A DNA stretch of 60,000 nt from Lineus longissimus (GCF_910592395.1 NC_088325.1:250001-310000); one strand, 5' to 3'. Numbered from the stretch's first letter, positions 32,481-45,357 are shown. Made by a program: numbers and translations. The notes: generated from the letters alone by a model not told the origin.

Positions 32481-34989
32481 GATTTGCGAAAGAGGGAACT
32501 GGTGATGTGGCTTTTTATGATGGAACCTTAAAATATTTATGCACGAGTCTTCTAGATCTAGAGTGAAAGAATAAGGAAGTAATAGAATTATGCGTCAGTC
32601 TACATGAACAGGTTTCATTTTTCTAGGCCTGGTGTCAGAACGCTTCACCTCAACATCATTACTTGTTCTCGCCGTATCTAGATTACTAGAACCTGAAATA
32701 CGAGTAAAGGCTCCTGTTTGGTTGGGCCTGGGGCTACAGCTGGTATGACAGGCCTGTCATTACAATCTGCCGCGAAGGAGCCACTTCAACCACATTTAAA
32801 CTCGTTCAGGGCGCGCCCGGAAAACTGTCTACTCTGTGAGATACGCGCACATCACAGATAACTTTTGTTCGGCAAGTGCCGTGGGTGGATATAAAGGGTG
32901 AGAGGAGGGGAACTTGACAAAGAGTCGCTGGTGTTCGACCTTTAATGCAGAGAGTCAGAGGCAAGCAGATAACCCCTGTCATTGCGTCTGCTCAATGTCT
33001 CTACGATGTACGATCTTACGCCGTGTGTATCTTCCTATTTTTTCCTGCAGTGCTACAACAACTGTAGCGAAGGACGGTGTGTTCTCTTTGAAGTTTATCT
33101 TTTATCTGTCATTTACAGTTTGTTTCTACCAACTTTGATTTGATCCGAGCAACAATGCTTGTTGAAGTACTCTTTATATTGGCTTGGCATTTTGGTTGTG
33201 ACTTTGTCTCTAAGGGCTGACTTGAGACGAAGGCACAACATCCTTTTTATGGCTTGTTTCCATCTCACCATGACCAAGAATAAGTACATCATTTTAAAAG
33301 CATCGAATGCGAAATGATAAACCATTTCAAGACCTGGAATATCTCATACAAACTGCAAGTATGTTTTGCCTCAAGAAATACTTTAAACATGAAATGCTTA
33401 AGACATAATCAATTCAATTGAAATGTCATGACTCGAGTAAGCCAGTCATATTCGCCTTTGATGCCTCACGAAGTCAATTTGAAAATGTTCATATCGCTAA
33501 TGATCCCTTCCTCCCTCGAGCTCCTTGTTACAGAGCTCCCCAGTCCCCGATCAAGTTCCAATTAGTTTTATAGTATTAACACAAAATATATTGTTGCTGA
33601 GGGTGGCCCGATGTCTGGTGCTACAGGATCTTGGTCCATTAAAGAAATAGATCTGGTCGCCGTGAGATTTCACATTTGAATGATTAGTGACTACTTTTGA
33701 AACTAATGTATACATTTGGTTGTGTAGCATGAAGAAGGAAAGACTTGCGTGAGCTTTATTATCGAGAAGGAGATTATTGGAGGTCGTGTGTTCGACTCTT
33801 GGAGAAACCAACCCAGTTTTGTCTTTGTGTCCTTCAACAATCACCTATCCTTCTTACTTCCCTCCATCTAGGAGTTAACGTGACGGTAAATAGGTACCTT
33901 TAAGCTAGCAGAGATGGCCAGATCAGACATATCATACTGGACAGACCAAAAGCTAGGCTGATAATGTGAGAAGCGCTTTGGGCGAGATTAAACCGCAATG
34001 GTTTCAGCGTTATAGACGTCCCATCGTCATTAAGAGGACTGCTCCAGAGGGAAAGTAGTGTAGTATACATATCAGTGTTCTTAATGAAACTTGAAATCTA
34101 TTTTGAAAATTCACTACCCCAAAAAACACTAGCACTTTTGTTTACGATCTTCCTTGAGCTTCCCCGTGAGATGGTGACGAGGATCAGATTCCAAGTTCTG
34201 AATTAGCTTGATATTAGAAAATGTATTGTCATTGTGAAAGGCATTGATGTGTTTATGGAAAAGGTGGCTTGAATGTCAGACTCTGCCAGGCTGGGAGCTT
34301 TTAAAGTATACTTTTTAAACCGTCTGAACTCCTTCCTGTGAGTTTAGTATATCAGCAATAGCACTGTTTGAGAGTGTAGTACGCTGTCAGGCTGAATGGG
34401 AAGAGCGATCTGGTCCCCTCTTGTCTGAAATGTGCTGTAGCAAGATTGGTAACTGGAGGGTTAAGGTTGCAGTATGTTTTATCGTCCGTAGTTGTTACTC
34501 TTCATCGGAATCTGGTGCATCAATCGTTTCACGAATGCGAGACACGAATTCAACATGATATTTCCAATATTCAAAAGGCAAGAGCGTGAAATCCGAGCAA
34601 ACAAATGGATGTTCCACTACCGCACTTAGCCACGGTGACTTACACAATAACGGAGATCATCTTTTAAAGATATTGATGGAGAACATATCCAAATTCACGT
34701 ATTCTTTGGAATCAAATATTTCACTGGAAACGTGGCTTTCATTATTTCAAAAATCACGTCAATAGATTATTTGGAATTGTGTTAGCAATGTCTCACGTTC
34801 TGTCTGCGGCACATATCCTTGTTTGAAAGCAATGCATCGAAAAAAGAGCCAAGGTGTTTCAATATGTGTCTTCAATATCTAACATTCTCTCTGCATCAGG
34901 CGTGGTATGGGTGAAACCATTCCATACTTTGAAAAAAGAGCCATGACATTATCAAAGAATCCTTTTTAGATATCTCAATGTCGATGAAG

Positions 34990-35350
34990 TTTTTTTGAGA
35001 GTATAGCAACAGTTATATGAGGATATGTTTACAGGGTATTCTGACATCTTTTGAAATCAGATGTTCTTGCAGTAACCTTATACCAATAAGACCTTATATC
35101 TTAAAAAGAAAGTTACCAGTAATGATATATTCAATGTCGTGTTATTATTCTTTTTTGATAATGGATAAATTGAAGACATGTTGACAACGTGTTGTTCTTT
35201 TGAAATCCGATCTGACTGTGGTAATCTTATACTAATAAGACCTACGCCTAAAAGAAAATACTTCTCAAAATAATTTCAAAGAAGAGATTGAACTGTTTTT
35301 TCAGCATTTCGACATCAGATCTGTTGGCTGTCATCAAAAACCGTAAGACC
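34990..35350. repeat. Degenerate tandem duplication, about 145-bp unit
   Basis: TTGAAATCAGATGTTCTTGC, AGTAACCTTATACCAATAAG and ACC (35050-35095) recur as TTGAAATCCGATCTGACTGT, GGTAATCTTATACTAATAAG and ACC (35198-35245). A third weaker echo, GACATCAGATCTGTTGGC, lies near 35308. Copies are old and diverged. Confidence 0.5.
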
Positions 35351-36006
35351 CAATATAAAGGTATTGTACGAAAAAAGGTTACACCATTCTTCGCCAAGAG
35401 GTGACATGTTGAAAGACTAAAGTTGAAATGATAGCAAACGTCTCTGAATATCAGATCCGTGCTAACCGAACATTCAGTATTAATGCTTCCGATGCATGAA
35501 GACGTTACACACATAGAATAGGGAAGAACACGACACACTTGATGTAAAGCTCATGCACTATGGGTTCTTCTCATACACACCACAGAGTACTTCTCAACTA
35601 GCAGGGCTACGGGCTGCGTTGTATCTTGTACTGTTAGCACGTTCCCTGTTCATTTCATCTACATTTCCCACGGTATTGACCATTTTAATCTAACAGTCGA
35701 GACCGACCAGTTTTGAAGAAATATCATAAGTATTCCTTTGGGGCATTCATACAAACAAATGTGTTTCTCCATCGTCTTTATCGTAACATTCAGCATTTCC
35801 TGAAGGTAGGTAAAAAGGTGTCGGGACTTTTACAGCCCTGTACATTGAAGTTGAAGATAGCTTTGCCTGTTGGATAACATCACTTTTGTTTCGCCAAAAT
35901 AAGCTAGATTATTTTTAGTCATTGACATGGATTATCAGTCGTCAGTTTTGTATTTGGGTGTTAGCGTGCAGCAGAGGAGCGAGGCTGTAGCAGGGGATTC
36001 TGTGCC

Positions 36007-36078
36007 GATAATTAGGTTCTGATAACAACAATGAGCGGGCGGGTAGCGTCAAGGGATTCATATTAGAACCTAATTATC
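36007..36078. repeat. Inverted repeat, perfect 14-bp arms
   Basis: GATAATTAGGTTCT (36007-36020) and its exact reverse complement AGAACCTAATTATC (36065-36078) enclose a 44-base GC-rich spacer. This could be a small stem-loop or the terminal inverted repeats of a very short element. Confidence 0.75.
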
Positions 36079-36105
36079 ACGGAGATCTGTGGTCGCAGGC
36101 TGACT

Positions 36106-36241
36106 CTGAGAGAGCTCGATTGTTCTGGTAACACTTGAATGAAACTAGCATGAAACTAGCTAGATGTTTACAGCTGAGAGAGCTCGATTGTTCTGGTAAC
36201 ACTTGAATGAAACTAGCATGAAACTAGCTAGATGTTTACAG
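36106..36241. repeat. Tandem duplication, 68-bp unit, 2 copies
   Basis: CTGAGAGAGCTCGATTGTTC ... GATGTTTACAG occurs at 36106-36173 and 36174-36241 without a difference, so the duplication is recent. Inside the unit ATGAAACTAGC is itself repeated. Confidence 0.95.
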
Positions 36242-36687
36242 CGCATCTAGAGACAGTTAACTATTGTGTTGGCACAGGGCGTTCCTAATGTATCAGACGA
36301 TTAAGCAGTTTCCCACTGTAGGTTGGCGTCTGTCACACAACATTACTACTAGGATAAGGGTTGGGCGGGTAAGTTTTTTCCAACCAACTTGTTTATATTG
36401 ACATGAGATCGCCACGAGCGCTCCTCATCTCATGCACATGTTTTTTTTATCATTTCAAGCGAACCCAAAGGAAAATACGTAAACCGCTCCTTGCCGTTGA
36501 AAAATTCTTAATTTGACTATTACAAGGTTTCAGAAGCCAAAGAAATGTAAATTGAATATAATACAATATTGGTAGAGTAGAGCATGACAAGGAATGTGTA
36601 TAGGTGCGCATGCGCAGGGAATGCTTGGAGGTACTCGAGGACCGTGTGCAGGGTGTGTCAATAAACTTGAAAGACCAACAGCGTTTT
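36242..36687. other. Non-coding interval
   Basis: No gene supported. The 81-codon minus frame at 36450-36695 has no recognisable feature. Confidence 0.45.
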
Positions 36688-37011
36688 GGCATCATGTCCT
36701 AAATAAGAACAGGATAACCGACATCATATCCTAAATAAGAACAGGATAACCGACATCATCTCCTAAATAAGAACAGGATAACCGACATCATCTCCTAAAT
36801 AAGAACAGGATAACCGACATCATCTCCTAAATAAGAACAGGATAACCGACATCATCTCCTAAATAAGAACAGGATAACCGACATCATGTCCTAAATAAGA
36901 ACAGGATAACCGACATCATATCCTAAATAAGAACAGGACAACCGACATCATATCCTAAATAAGAACAGGATAACCGACATCATGTCCTAAATAAGAACAG
37001 GATAACCGATG
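36688..37011. repeat. Tandem repeat, 32-bp unit, 10 copies
   Basis: CATCATGTCCTAAATAAGAA then CAGGATAACCGA. Copies vary at one position (GTCC/ATCC/CTCC) and rarely GGATAACC/GGACAACC. CTCC units cluster in the middle of the array and GTCC/ATCC units at the ends. Confidence 0.95.
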
Positions 37012-37075
37012 GCAATAAATCTATACTTGCTGGTGGTAATTACTGAACAAGCAAATGGAACCCCGTCCAATCATT

Positions 37076-37311
37076 TTTTTCACTTGTTTTTTTTCTGCTC
37101 AAAATGAAGAAACATTATCAGCCCCAAACAAATTTTGGCTTTGAAAATTTTTCAGAATTTTGAACTTGTGAATAAGTTCAACAACTTTGGGGAGAAAACC
37201 TAATCATACATTTTGTCCCCGGATTTTCAACTTCACTAACGCGACCACCGCGGTAACGCGACCATTTAACCTCGGTCCCATGTGTGGTTGTGTTACCGGG
37301 GTTCCACTGTA
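37076..37311 (+). mobile_element. Pogo-like MITE, truncated, internal module reversed
   Basis: The AT-rich module lies in reverse orientation (TTTTTTTTCTGCTCAAAATG, AAGAAACATTATCAG). It is followed by ACGCGACCACCGCGGTAACG, CGACC, and the terminus GTTACCGGGGTTCCACTG then TA. The terminus is the same as at 56090-56139. Ends of the CCACTG|TA type fit pogo/Tigger elements with TA target sites. The opposite terminus is not found. Confidence 0.65.
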
Positions 37312-39032
37312 CATGTAACCGTCACTCTGTGCGTGGATCTTTTGAATCCCAGGTTGTTTTTTCGAATAGAATGGCCACATATTTAGCATATCTCTCGTTG
37401 CTCTAAAGCAGTGTCATGTCCTTTTGGCCTACCCTACATGTCACACGGGAGCAATTACTTGTATATCAGTTTGCTGGAACTCTTACACTTAAACTCTAAT
37501 GTTTGAATCAAATGGTTTCATGAACAAACGATAACGCGCATGATAACATTTCAACTGCTAAGGGAAAATTTGCGAAATATGAAACGCCACTTTATCGGCG
37601 AAATCTGACCATCTGGGATGAGATGTTGTCAAACTGGAGGGAGCCATTTGAAACAGTGCACCTTCTCCGGCCTGACATCATCTCCAGTAAACCAAAGCTT
37701 TGTGCAGCCAGTCGGGAAAACAGTATCACTGCCCAAAAGATGCATCACATGTTTGCTAGAGTCCTAAGGTATCGAGTTACTCGCACTAATAACTAATGTC
37801 ACAGCTATTACATTACTTTGTGAAAATCTTTCTGCCGGCTTTGTCCACCCGAGAGGTCGGATACATAGAGACGTCATCATTATAGTTGCAGTCATTGCAT
37901 TATGCGAACATGCCTTGAAAATGCATGCTTTTTAAAGTTGTGATATTTTGCTTGGAATGGTAACATGATTTCCCTTTCCTTGGTGCAGAGATCTGCCAAT
38001 ACTTTTGCTAACATCACAAAGCACCAATTTGCATTGGTTTGTTGATTGAGAGACTGATTTGTCATATCTTATAAAGAAAAAGTTGGTCGAAATTACAACC
38101 GACGACTTTCCTAGCCCCGCACTGCATCACTTCTTGGGATTAATTAAGCTAATTTTGATAAATCTAATTAATTTTCGTTATATTCTTACAAGTCCTGGCG
38201 ATGATGGATAAGTCTGTGACAGGTAATTACTCTCCTTCTGATGGGCGAACACGCAATGGTTCAATTAGCGCTTTTTCCTTGTCAGTTGCGAGTTCTCAAG
38301 TACGAATGGGAGGTGTCATATTGAACAAGATGAGCCCAGTGTGCCCGTTAAAAAGACATAATGGAATGATGCACTTGTTTGCCACGTTATCTAGAACCTC
38401 ATTGCTAGTCAACAGTTAACATTTCAATTAAATTAATCAGGAAAACGCGAAGCTTATTTGAAAATCTCAGACACCCCAAACTTCTAACAAGTAACCCGCA
38501 ATCACGCACAAAGATAAAGCCACAGCATCTTAACGGTGTCAATATAAACACATTTCTCGACATGTTACCGCACTTTCGAACTGTTGCATGATTCCCCTCA
38601 GGTTCGAACGTTCATCTCTTCGGGTGAGAAGCAAAGCAACCCCAGTTGCCAAGCTCCCGTCTAGGGAAAGATGCACAAGGGATACAAATGAGGGGAACCA
38701 TGATCTCCGGCTTCCTTTATGTCTGGCCTTTCATCACCTGACACATGATGCTTCTCGATGGTTTTGGTTTCTGACTTCAGTTAACATGACTGCAGGCTTT
38801 CGTTCTACTTCCTTTCTACAATTTGTTCAACCGCAGTAATGGCTATTACTCAGATGACTAACAGCAGAAATCTAACAGTATTCCCTATCTTTATTGGCTG
38901 CTGTCGGAGGACACGCTACGTGTAAATTGAACTTAAATTGGCCGTGGAATTTGAAACTCGCAACACGCACCTTGCAATTTGACACTCTACTCAGCAGGTA
39001 CAAATGGCATGGAACAAGTCTATCTTTAATGG

Positions 39033-39137
39033 CCGGTGCACAGAGTGGAAAATGTCCCCGTGGAAAATATGTCCGGTCCTATCGTATTCTGACGGATTGC
39101 TATATCCATGACCATGAGCTCGGAGGTTGAAGCGCAT
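39033..39137 (+). repeat. Dispersed 110-bp repeat family, copy 2
   Basis: GTGGAAAATGTCCCCGTGGA, then GTCCGGTCCTATCGTATTCT and GACGGAT, then CATGACCATGAGCTCGGAGGTTGAAGCGCATGA. It aligns along its full length with 32364-32480. Confidence 0.65.
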
Positions 39138-39454
39138 GATATAATTCTTCAATCCCTGGACATTCTATCCTATAGCATTTCAAACTTTTACACCGGAATC
39201 GTTGCTCATATTGAACTATATCATGTGCATATGAAGAGGGAATAGTTCTATTTTGCTCGACAGATTGGGTCAGGCAAGTCTGCATTCTGCGGTCCTTTAT
39301 ACATAATAAAGTAGAGTCATGCAGGTTGCCCATCTCTTTACTGTTAGGATTCCGGTCGCCGCACAGAGTTTTTTCTCGATGACACTTTGGTCGGATGTGT
39401 TTTTTCTGCCTCGCCAGCCAGCTTGTCTCCTAGTCGTGACTAATGATCATGTAC

Positions 39455-39645
39455 AAGGTAAACCGACACCAGTTTTTTCTGAGTTTCAAAAGAAACCATG
39501 CGACTTTGAAGTGGCATCCAGCCAATAAAAGATCATTGAGTATTTGTCTCTAAACCCAAAGGTAAGTTGATACACACTTTTTTCCGACTTTTAAAAAAAG
39601 ACATCCCCTTTGAAACTTAAGCCATCAAAAGAAAGATCATGAGGC
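39455..39645. repeat. Diverged tandem duplication, about 100-bp unit
   Basis: AAGGTAAACCGACACCAGTT, TTTTCTGAG, TTTCAAAAGAAACCAT and AAAGATCATTGAG (39457-39541) are echoed by AAGGTAAGTTGATACACACT, TTTTTCCGACTT, TTAAAAAAAGACAT and AAAGATCATGAG (39559-39642). Confidence 0.55.
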
Positions 39646-39917
39646 AGAGAGTTTCCATTTCAGAATCACTCGATAATGGTTGAGAAAGTGTGCCCGCTGA
39701 TCCTGTTTTGCCCTGTGCTAGTATGACGTTTCTTGTTTGCAAGTCTAGGTACCATTCGATAGCAGGAAGAGCCTGGTTGTTTATTGGTGCCATGTTCAAT
39801 GCTACACCTGGTTTTCGATACTTCCATAATCTTGATATCACCTGTCTTCGTCGACCGCGAAACACCTTGCTATCCCAATACGAAAGCCTTTAGTCACTAC
39901 CCAAGGACCTTTTTGTG

Positions 39918-40160
39918 ATGCAGGTACGAAGTCGACGGGCTCGCTTGAACTCTTGGCAAGCACAATCATTCTTGAGTCTAATTCTCCTTGGACAGTTGGT
40001 GATAGCTGTTCCTGCTGCTGGGCCATGGTTACAGAGTGATGACCTTCTTGTCCATCCTATCATGTGCGTGCAGCGCGGCAGCTACTGTACCATCGAGCTA
40101 TGCAGGTTCATGAGTTCTGCTGGTAACGTTGCTTTTTGTTACGCGGCCTACCAAGAGAAG
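39918..40160 (+). CDS. Candidate exon of a small secreted, cysteine-containing protein
   Basis: ATG 39918 opens 81 codons ending at a good donor AAG|GTATGA (phase 0). The frame starts with a basic region (MQVRSRRARLNSW), then a hydrophobic core (FLSLILLGQLVIAV) and a PAAG cleavage-type end: a signal peptide. The mature part begins near PWLQSDDLLVHP and contains four Cys spaced C-x6-C-x4-C-x11-C, ending in YAAYQEK just before the donor. This pattern suggests the first coding exon of a peptide hormone or other small disulfide-bonded secreted protein; I do not recognise the family. No partner exon was found downstream. Chance cannot be excluded, but signal peptide, cysteine pattern and donor coincide. 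Confidence 0.4.
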
Positions 40161-42345
40161 GTATGAGTTACTAGAATGTTACAATATTCCTTTGAGAGCG
40201 CTGAAAACCCCGCACTACACCATACGATCGAGGGTGTTGACTAGCACATTACTGTAAGCAACACTATCATACGGCTAGTGGCACAACAGCTGTATGTCGT
40301 GCTATGCTTCACTGATACGGAGCAGATGGATTCGGGAAAGTGCTCGATCTCTTTGTCAATCCTTCAATTGTTCTTTTTGCGTCATATGGACTTTCCTGAC
40401 CCCCGTCTCGTGTGTAGCTACTTGCCATCATGCTAGTCTTAACTTAAGTGAATGGTGAGTAGATGTATAATCATATTAGCCTTTACGTCGTACACGCTTT
40501 CTATTCCCTGACGTCGCAATGTCCTCCAAAGACCGACGAACACCATCCCATTCAACCACGTCATGCCCGTGTAGCGGCGACAGCTGCTGTCCCCCCACGC
40601 TACGTTACAGCGTCAAGTTGCAGATGGTCAAGGCAATCAATCCTGCCTCTTATCTTGTGGCACGCATCCATGATCAAACACCGCTGACCATTGGTCAACC
40701 AATGAAATTAGGGTCGGACTCAAGCACGTGACGACCAAAGAACATGAAAGAAGCCACGTGACATGATAGCGGGTTTGTCTAAAGTGGGGTCTCTGACCGG
40801 TGTTTTGTCTGATGGATTTTGTGTGTTTGTGATATTTGAGAAGGAAGGCACGGAAACCGCGCTCGATAGCCGTAATCGTTACATTGTCGTGGCGTTTAAC
40901 GGTATTTCTCTATTTGTTGTCGGGGTAGATGTTAACCATTGTTGTCTCGGTCACAGACGAGCTTGCTCATATTATGCCTTGGTGTTGATGACGAGCGACA
41001 AGAAGGTAAAATTGTACTGATTTGTCTCAAAAAACATCCAAAAAATCGGTGAAATCTATTGTGGTTGATGATATTGTCAACTTCAGGTTCGGAGCTGTCA
41101 TCTTCCTTATCAGCAGCTTATTGTCTGGCTCCTCTCCTTTGATAACTTGATCATTCACGTGAGCGTTCAGACACATTACTCCTTCCCAACGTAGTCTTTG
41201 GTTCATTAAGTGATATATGCTGCATTGCATTCCTTCCGAAAGTCGACCTCTACCATAATCATGGCGGCGGTTAACCGTTTCTACGGACCAAGTGATGTAT
41301 TGTGATCACGTCCTACCTATTTTTGTATTTTCTATTTTCCAAGTTGGTAACGAGTCGATGATGGAACTACCAGTGAAGTAAGCAAATAAATGTCCAATAA
41401 AGGAAGCCAGCGGGTCGCGCAATGTCCACACAGCGTGTTGGGGCTGCATCGCGATGGATTCAGCCCCGGGCCTTGAATAACGGAAACGGGACGGTATGTC
41501 GGAAATTCTAATCGTGGTTTTGAATATCGATACATTTTCCTCTACTAAGCGTGGTGTCTTTGCAAATTTCATGAACGAACCATCGATATGTGGGATGGAA
41601 TTTTTGACTCGATCATATTCAAGTGTGGCCATGAAGAGAACACTTGGCATGTAAGAAAGGACCAAAGTTTCTTTTTGATATTCTGCGCTTCAAAGTTTGG
41701 CACTGATTCCGCAAACACGTTGTGTCTATATTTCGATTCGAGCTCAGGGATTGTTACTCCAAACCATCTTTTCATTTGGCTGTTAATTCACCAGGTAGAG
41801 CCGTTAGCCATCGCTGGTACACAAAAAGCGAGTGTAAAGTAGCGGTTTAGGTATACCTTATATATATATATATTTTAAAAAGGTATACCTTATATATCAC
41901 AGTCATAAATTAACCTTTAACCATTGTATGACAAAAAATGCAATACATATATCATCTTATCTTAAATATATTGCGACACATTGCCAGTTGGTTGATAATC
42001 AATGATTTACGACCCTCGCCGACCTCGCGGAGACACGGTCTGATTGACCTGGATGAGTCATGCTGGGTGCGGAAATTGAAAGTAACTTTAAACTCAGTTC
42101 AAAGCTAGCTACAGTCTTGTCTCTGGCACAGTAAAGAACTTACGTACAGTATATCAATATCAAACGAGTCTGTCACAGTATTTTAGTCCAGCAGTCGACA
42201 AACACACATCTAAAGTGAGCGCGTTGACAGATACCTATTGGATTAAGGCTTAAAAAGCCCAACTGATCAGACAGCTTTTTGTAAAGTCGCCCAAAGGTCC
42301 CCTAAACACCTTGCATGAACATTTAAGGGGTTCTAGCCAGGCAAA
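40161..42345. other. Non-coding interval, or intron of the 39918 candidate
   Basis: No further exon is supported. A frame at 40763-41020 ends with GACAAGAAG|GTAAAA but shows no recognisable content. A short AT microsatellite with two GGTATACC palindromes lies at 41851-41899. Confidence 0.4.
41851..41899. repeat. TA microsatellite flanked by duplicated AGGTATACCTTATATA
   Basis: AGGTATACCTTATATATA occurs twice about 29 bases apart around a (TA)n tract. GGTATACC is itself an 8-bp palindrome. Confidence 0.8.
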
Positions 42346-42871
42346 CCCTAACACTACCTAACGTGTATGCTCCTGACACTACCTAACGTGTATGCTCCTG
42401 ACACTACCTAACGTGTATGCTCCTGACACTACCTAACGTGTATGCTCCTGACACTACCTAACGTGTATGCTCCTAACACTACCTAACGTGTATGCTCCTG
42501 ACCCTACCTAACGTGTATGCTCCTGACACTACCTAACGTGTATGCTCCTGACACTACCTAACGTGTATGCTCCTGACACTACCTAACGTGTATGCTCCTG
42601 ACACTACCTAACGTGTATGCTCCTGACACTACCTAACGTGTATGCTCCTGACACTACCTAACGTGTATGCTCCTAACACTACCTAACGTGTATGCTCCTG
42701 ACCCTACCTAACGTGTATGCTCCTGACACTACCTAACGTGTATGCTCCTAACACTACCTAACGTGTATGCTCCTGACCCTACCTAACGTGTATGCTCCTG
42801 ACCCTACCTAACGTGTATGCTCCTGACACTACCTAACGTGTATGCTCCTGACACTACCTAACGTGTATGCT
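42346..42871. repeat. Tandem repeat, 25-bp unit, about 21 copies
   Basis: ACACTACCTAACGTGTATGC then TCCTG. Variants are CCTGACACT, CCTAACACT and CCTGACCCT. The CCTAACACT-then-CCTGACCCT pair appears at 42474, 42674 and 42749, suggesting a 200-bp (8-unit) block duplication. Confidence 0.95.
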
Positions 42872-45357
42872 GCCCCAAGGTTTTCATGTAAATATCTCTG
42901 AGGTCTTTTAGAAGCTCAAAACCTTGTGTGTTTGTGTGGGTGCAAAACTCCTCCAGAGTCGTCATGTGACCTCACTAAGGGGAACTGGCGACGTGGAACA
43001 ACGGGGAGAGAGATTGGAAATTGATAAGGTTTCATTATCTTTGTGACATAATGACAACTCGTATCCGGAATGACTCTGGCTGCGATGAACAATCTCTCCT
43101 CGCGGTAACATATTATCAATTATCAGGTGGATTTTTTCTGGAGATGGTGGAGATTTGTGTGATAGATAAGGATATCGGTTTTCAATATGATCCAGTCGGC
43201 CAGGGATTTGTGTGACCTTGGTCTGATGGTTTGTTATCAAAAACTTATCCACGGATCAGTTTAACTTAAGAGGAGAAAACTGACCCGCTCGGTTCACGAT
43301 GACTGATTTAGGTGGCTTGATAGTGCATAACATGGTAATGCATTGCATAATGTACTGCGAGAACCTCCCCCTATGGTGCTCAAAGAGGACATGGGAAGGT
43401 GCGTGTTTTGTACATCTACACTATGTGTAGACAGCACTGCGTGAACGAAATTTACGTTATTCTCATGACATCGCGGAACATACAAATGTTGAATATCGCT
43501 TCCTTGAAATCTAAGACCAAATTTAAGTGGTAATGCACTTCAAACTGGGCTTGACTTAATATCAGTAGATAAGGAAGGCAAATTGTCATTTTTCACACCT
43601 TCCCCTCTACTCGATTTCTCAAAGGTGCTGGGTGCTCGGATCGGTGTCCCCTTACGAAGCGAACACAATGGTATTGCGTTGCGTTAGGTAGGTAAGCGGA
43701 AAGAACGCTAGCTAAGAATCCTCCTAGTGTTCACTAGAGCTTTTGAGTGAGTTGATACTGTTGGGCCTGTGATAAGTTTTTCCTATCGGCTGGACAGATT
43801 TAGCATACCAGGCCTCTCCGTCATCGGTTATGTGTCAGACTCCGTGCTGGCAAAAACACCACGCCTCCACATCAGGAGTGGGAGCTGAATGTCCCTTTTG
43901 GAAAAGTGGGAACACTTTGAAATGTGGATAGCAGCTTACATCACTGTAACGGGAAAAGTTGCTGGTTTTTCCTTTCACAAAGAAGTGAACTCGTTCTATC
44001 TTACAAAAAATGGTTGTGCATTGACCATACATGCGTGTATACCATCATGATGACCATGGGACAAACAGTATGAAATAGTAACACTGGGAAGCGCTGAATA
44101 TCTTCTTTGTTTCTTATCGCATTTCACGTTTATAACGGGAAGAAAGACATTTTGTATAGGAGATGATTACGCAAATGCTCCTGGTGTCTCGGGGTTGGAG
44201 GCATCAGAAGGAAATGGCTCTATCATCCTACACTTTTGCCCAGGGCGATATGTCCTCAGTAATATCAGGTGATTTCATCCGGTGTCCTAAGCATTACAAA
44301 TTCACTGGCATATTCTTCCTTCTTAATCTGACCGCCTACCTAAAGTCTATTTAATGACAGACACGGCACAACACGAGGCGAATCAACCAACATGCATTCC
44401 CTCAAAGCCCGTTACCTCGTAGTCAGTTCAAGCTCATAATTTACTGTACATGTATGCAGGTATCTTTCCTAATTTTCAATCAGATTCCATGTCATGCAAG
44501 GCAGACAAAGAAAGTCGAACTGTATTACGGTTTGAATCTTCGTGGTAAAGACAGTCTTAACGAATGGCCCAGTCCTGTGATTTCACTGAGCAGGTCTCAG
44601 TAGAGGACTTCAAAGTCATCTAGAGCTTTGATGATTGCGCAACACGATGTAATGCCTCCACCTCTCAGTGGAGCTTATCATTACTATTCACGACGTTTTG
44701 GACAGTCTCCACTCTGTCAAACCATGCATTGTCAAGTGTCTAAATAATTCATAGTCATCTGAATATACAATATACTAGTGTTGTGTGACACAATGAAGAG
44801 ATTAGTAATTGACATATACACAGGATGGCTGAATGCTTATAGTCAATGACATGATCGTAAGTTGTTGGTATGAAGGCCATTGTCTTTGTTCAGACAGGGC
44901 TCGTGTCTCAATTGATCTGTAGCCTGTTAGTTTTTTCTTATGGTCTTTTTCTGACCAGAGGTTTAGTATTATGACTCCATCCCAATTGATTGAATGTCAG
45001 TCACAATGCCAGTAACACTTAACATCAGCAATCGTGAGTTTTTTACGTCACCTGGGAAACCTTACAGGTTGTCGACACTTTCATAAAAAAACTGAATTTT
45101 TGGCAATGTTCGACCTTAAGGTCTCCTGGAGACATTACAGGTTGATTTAGAAAAACTACAGCTCGGTGACCAAATGCATCGCTACAACTGTTTTTACCCC
45201 CTGTGAACCTCCAGTAGAACGGTAATGGCAGATTAACACAAAACGATGCCTCTATTTTTGATGGATAATTTACTTTCTTACCAGCTAATGGACGAAATGG
45301 ATGTTTGGCATCGGTATGATGTGTCATTAAGATACACTGCAGAAATCAATTTATTTT
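42872..45357. other. Intergenic interval, no secure gene
   Basis: A 96-codon minus frame at 42962-43252 is rich in Ser, Thr and Pro with a YELSL motif near its end and might be a C-terminal exon; it is described as a finding. Nothing else is recognisable. Confidence 0.4.

Larger units (their letters stand above)
30192..36105. other. Intergenic interval with dispersed repeat copies, no supported gene
   Basis: Mostly AT-rich unique sequence. It holds copies of the 150-bp family (31091), the AT-rich MITE module (31508), the 110-bp family (32364), degenerate duplications near 34.8-35.4 kb and a 14-bp inverted repeat at 36007-36078. Open frames here are short and featureless. Confidence 0.45.
37312..39917. 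other. Intergenic interval, no supported gene
   Basis: Unique-looking sequence with short frames only. It contains a copy of the 110-bp family at 39033 and a diverged tandem duplication around 39455-39645 (GGTAA, ACAC, TTTTTTCTGA/TTTTTTCCGA, AAAGATCATGAG/AAAGATCATTGAG). Confidence 0.45.
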
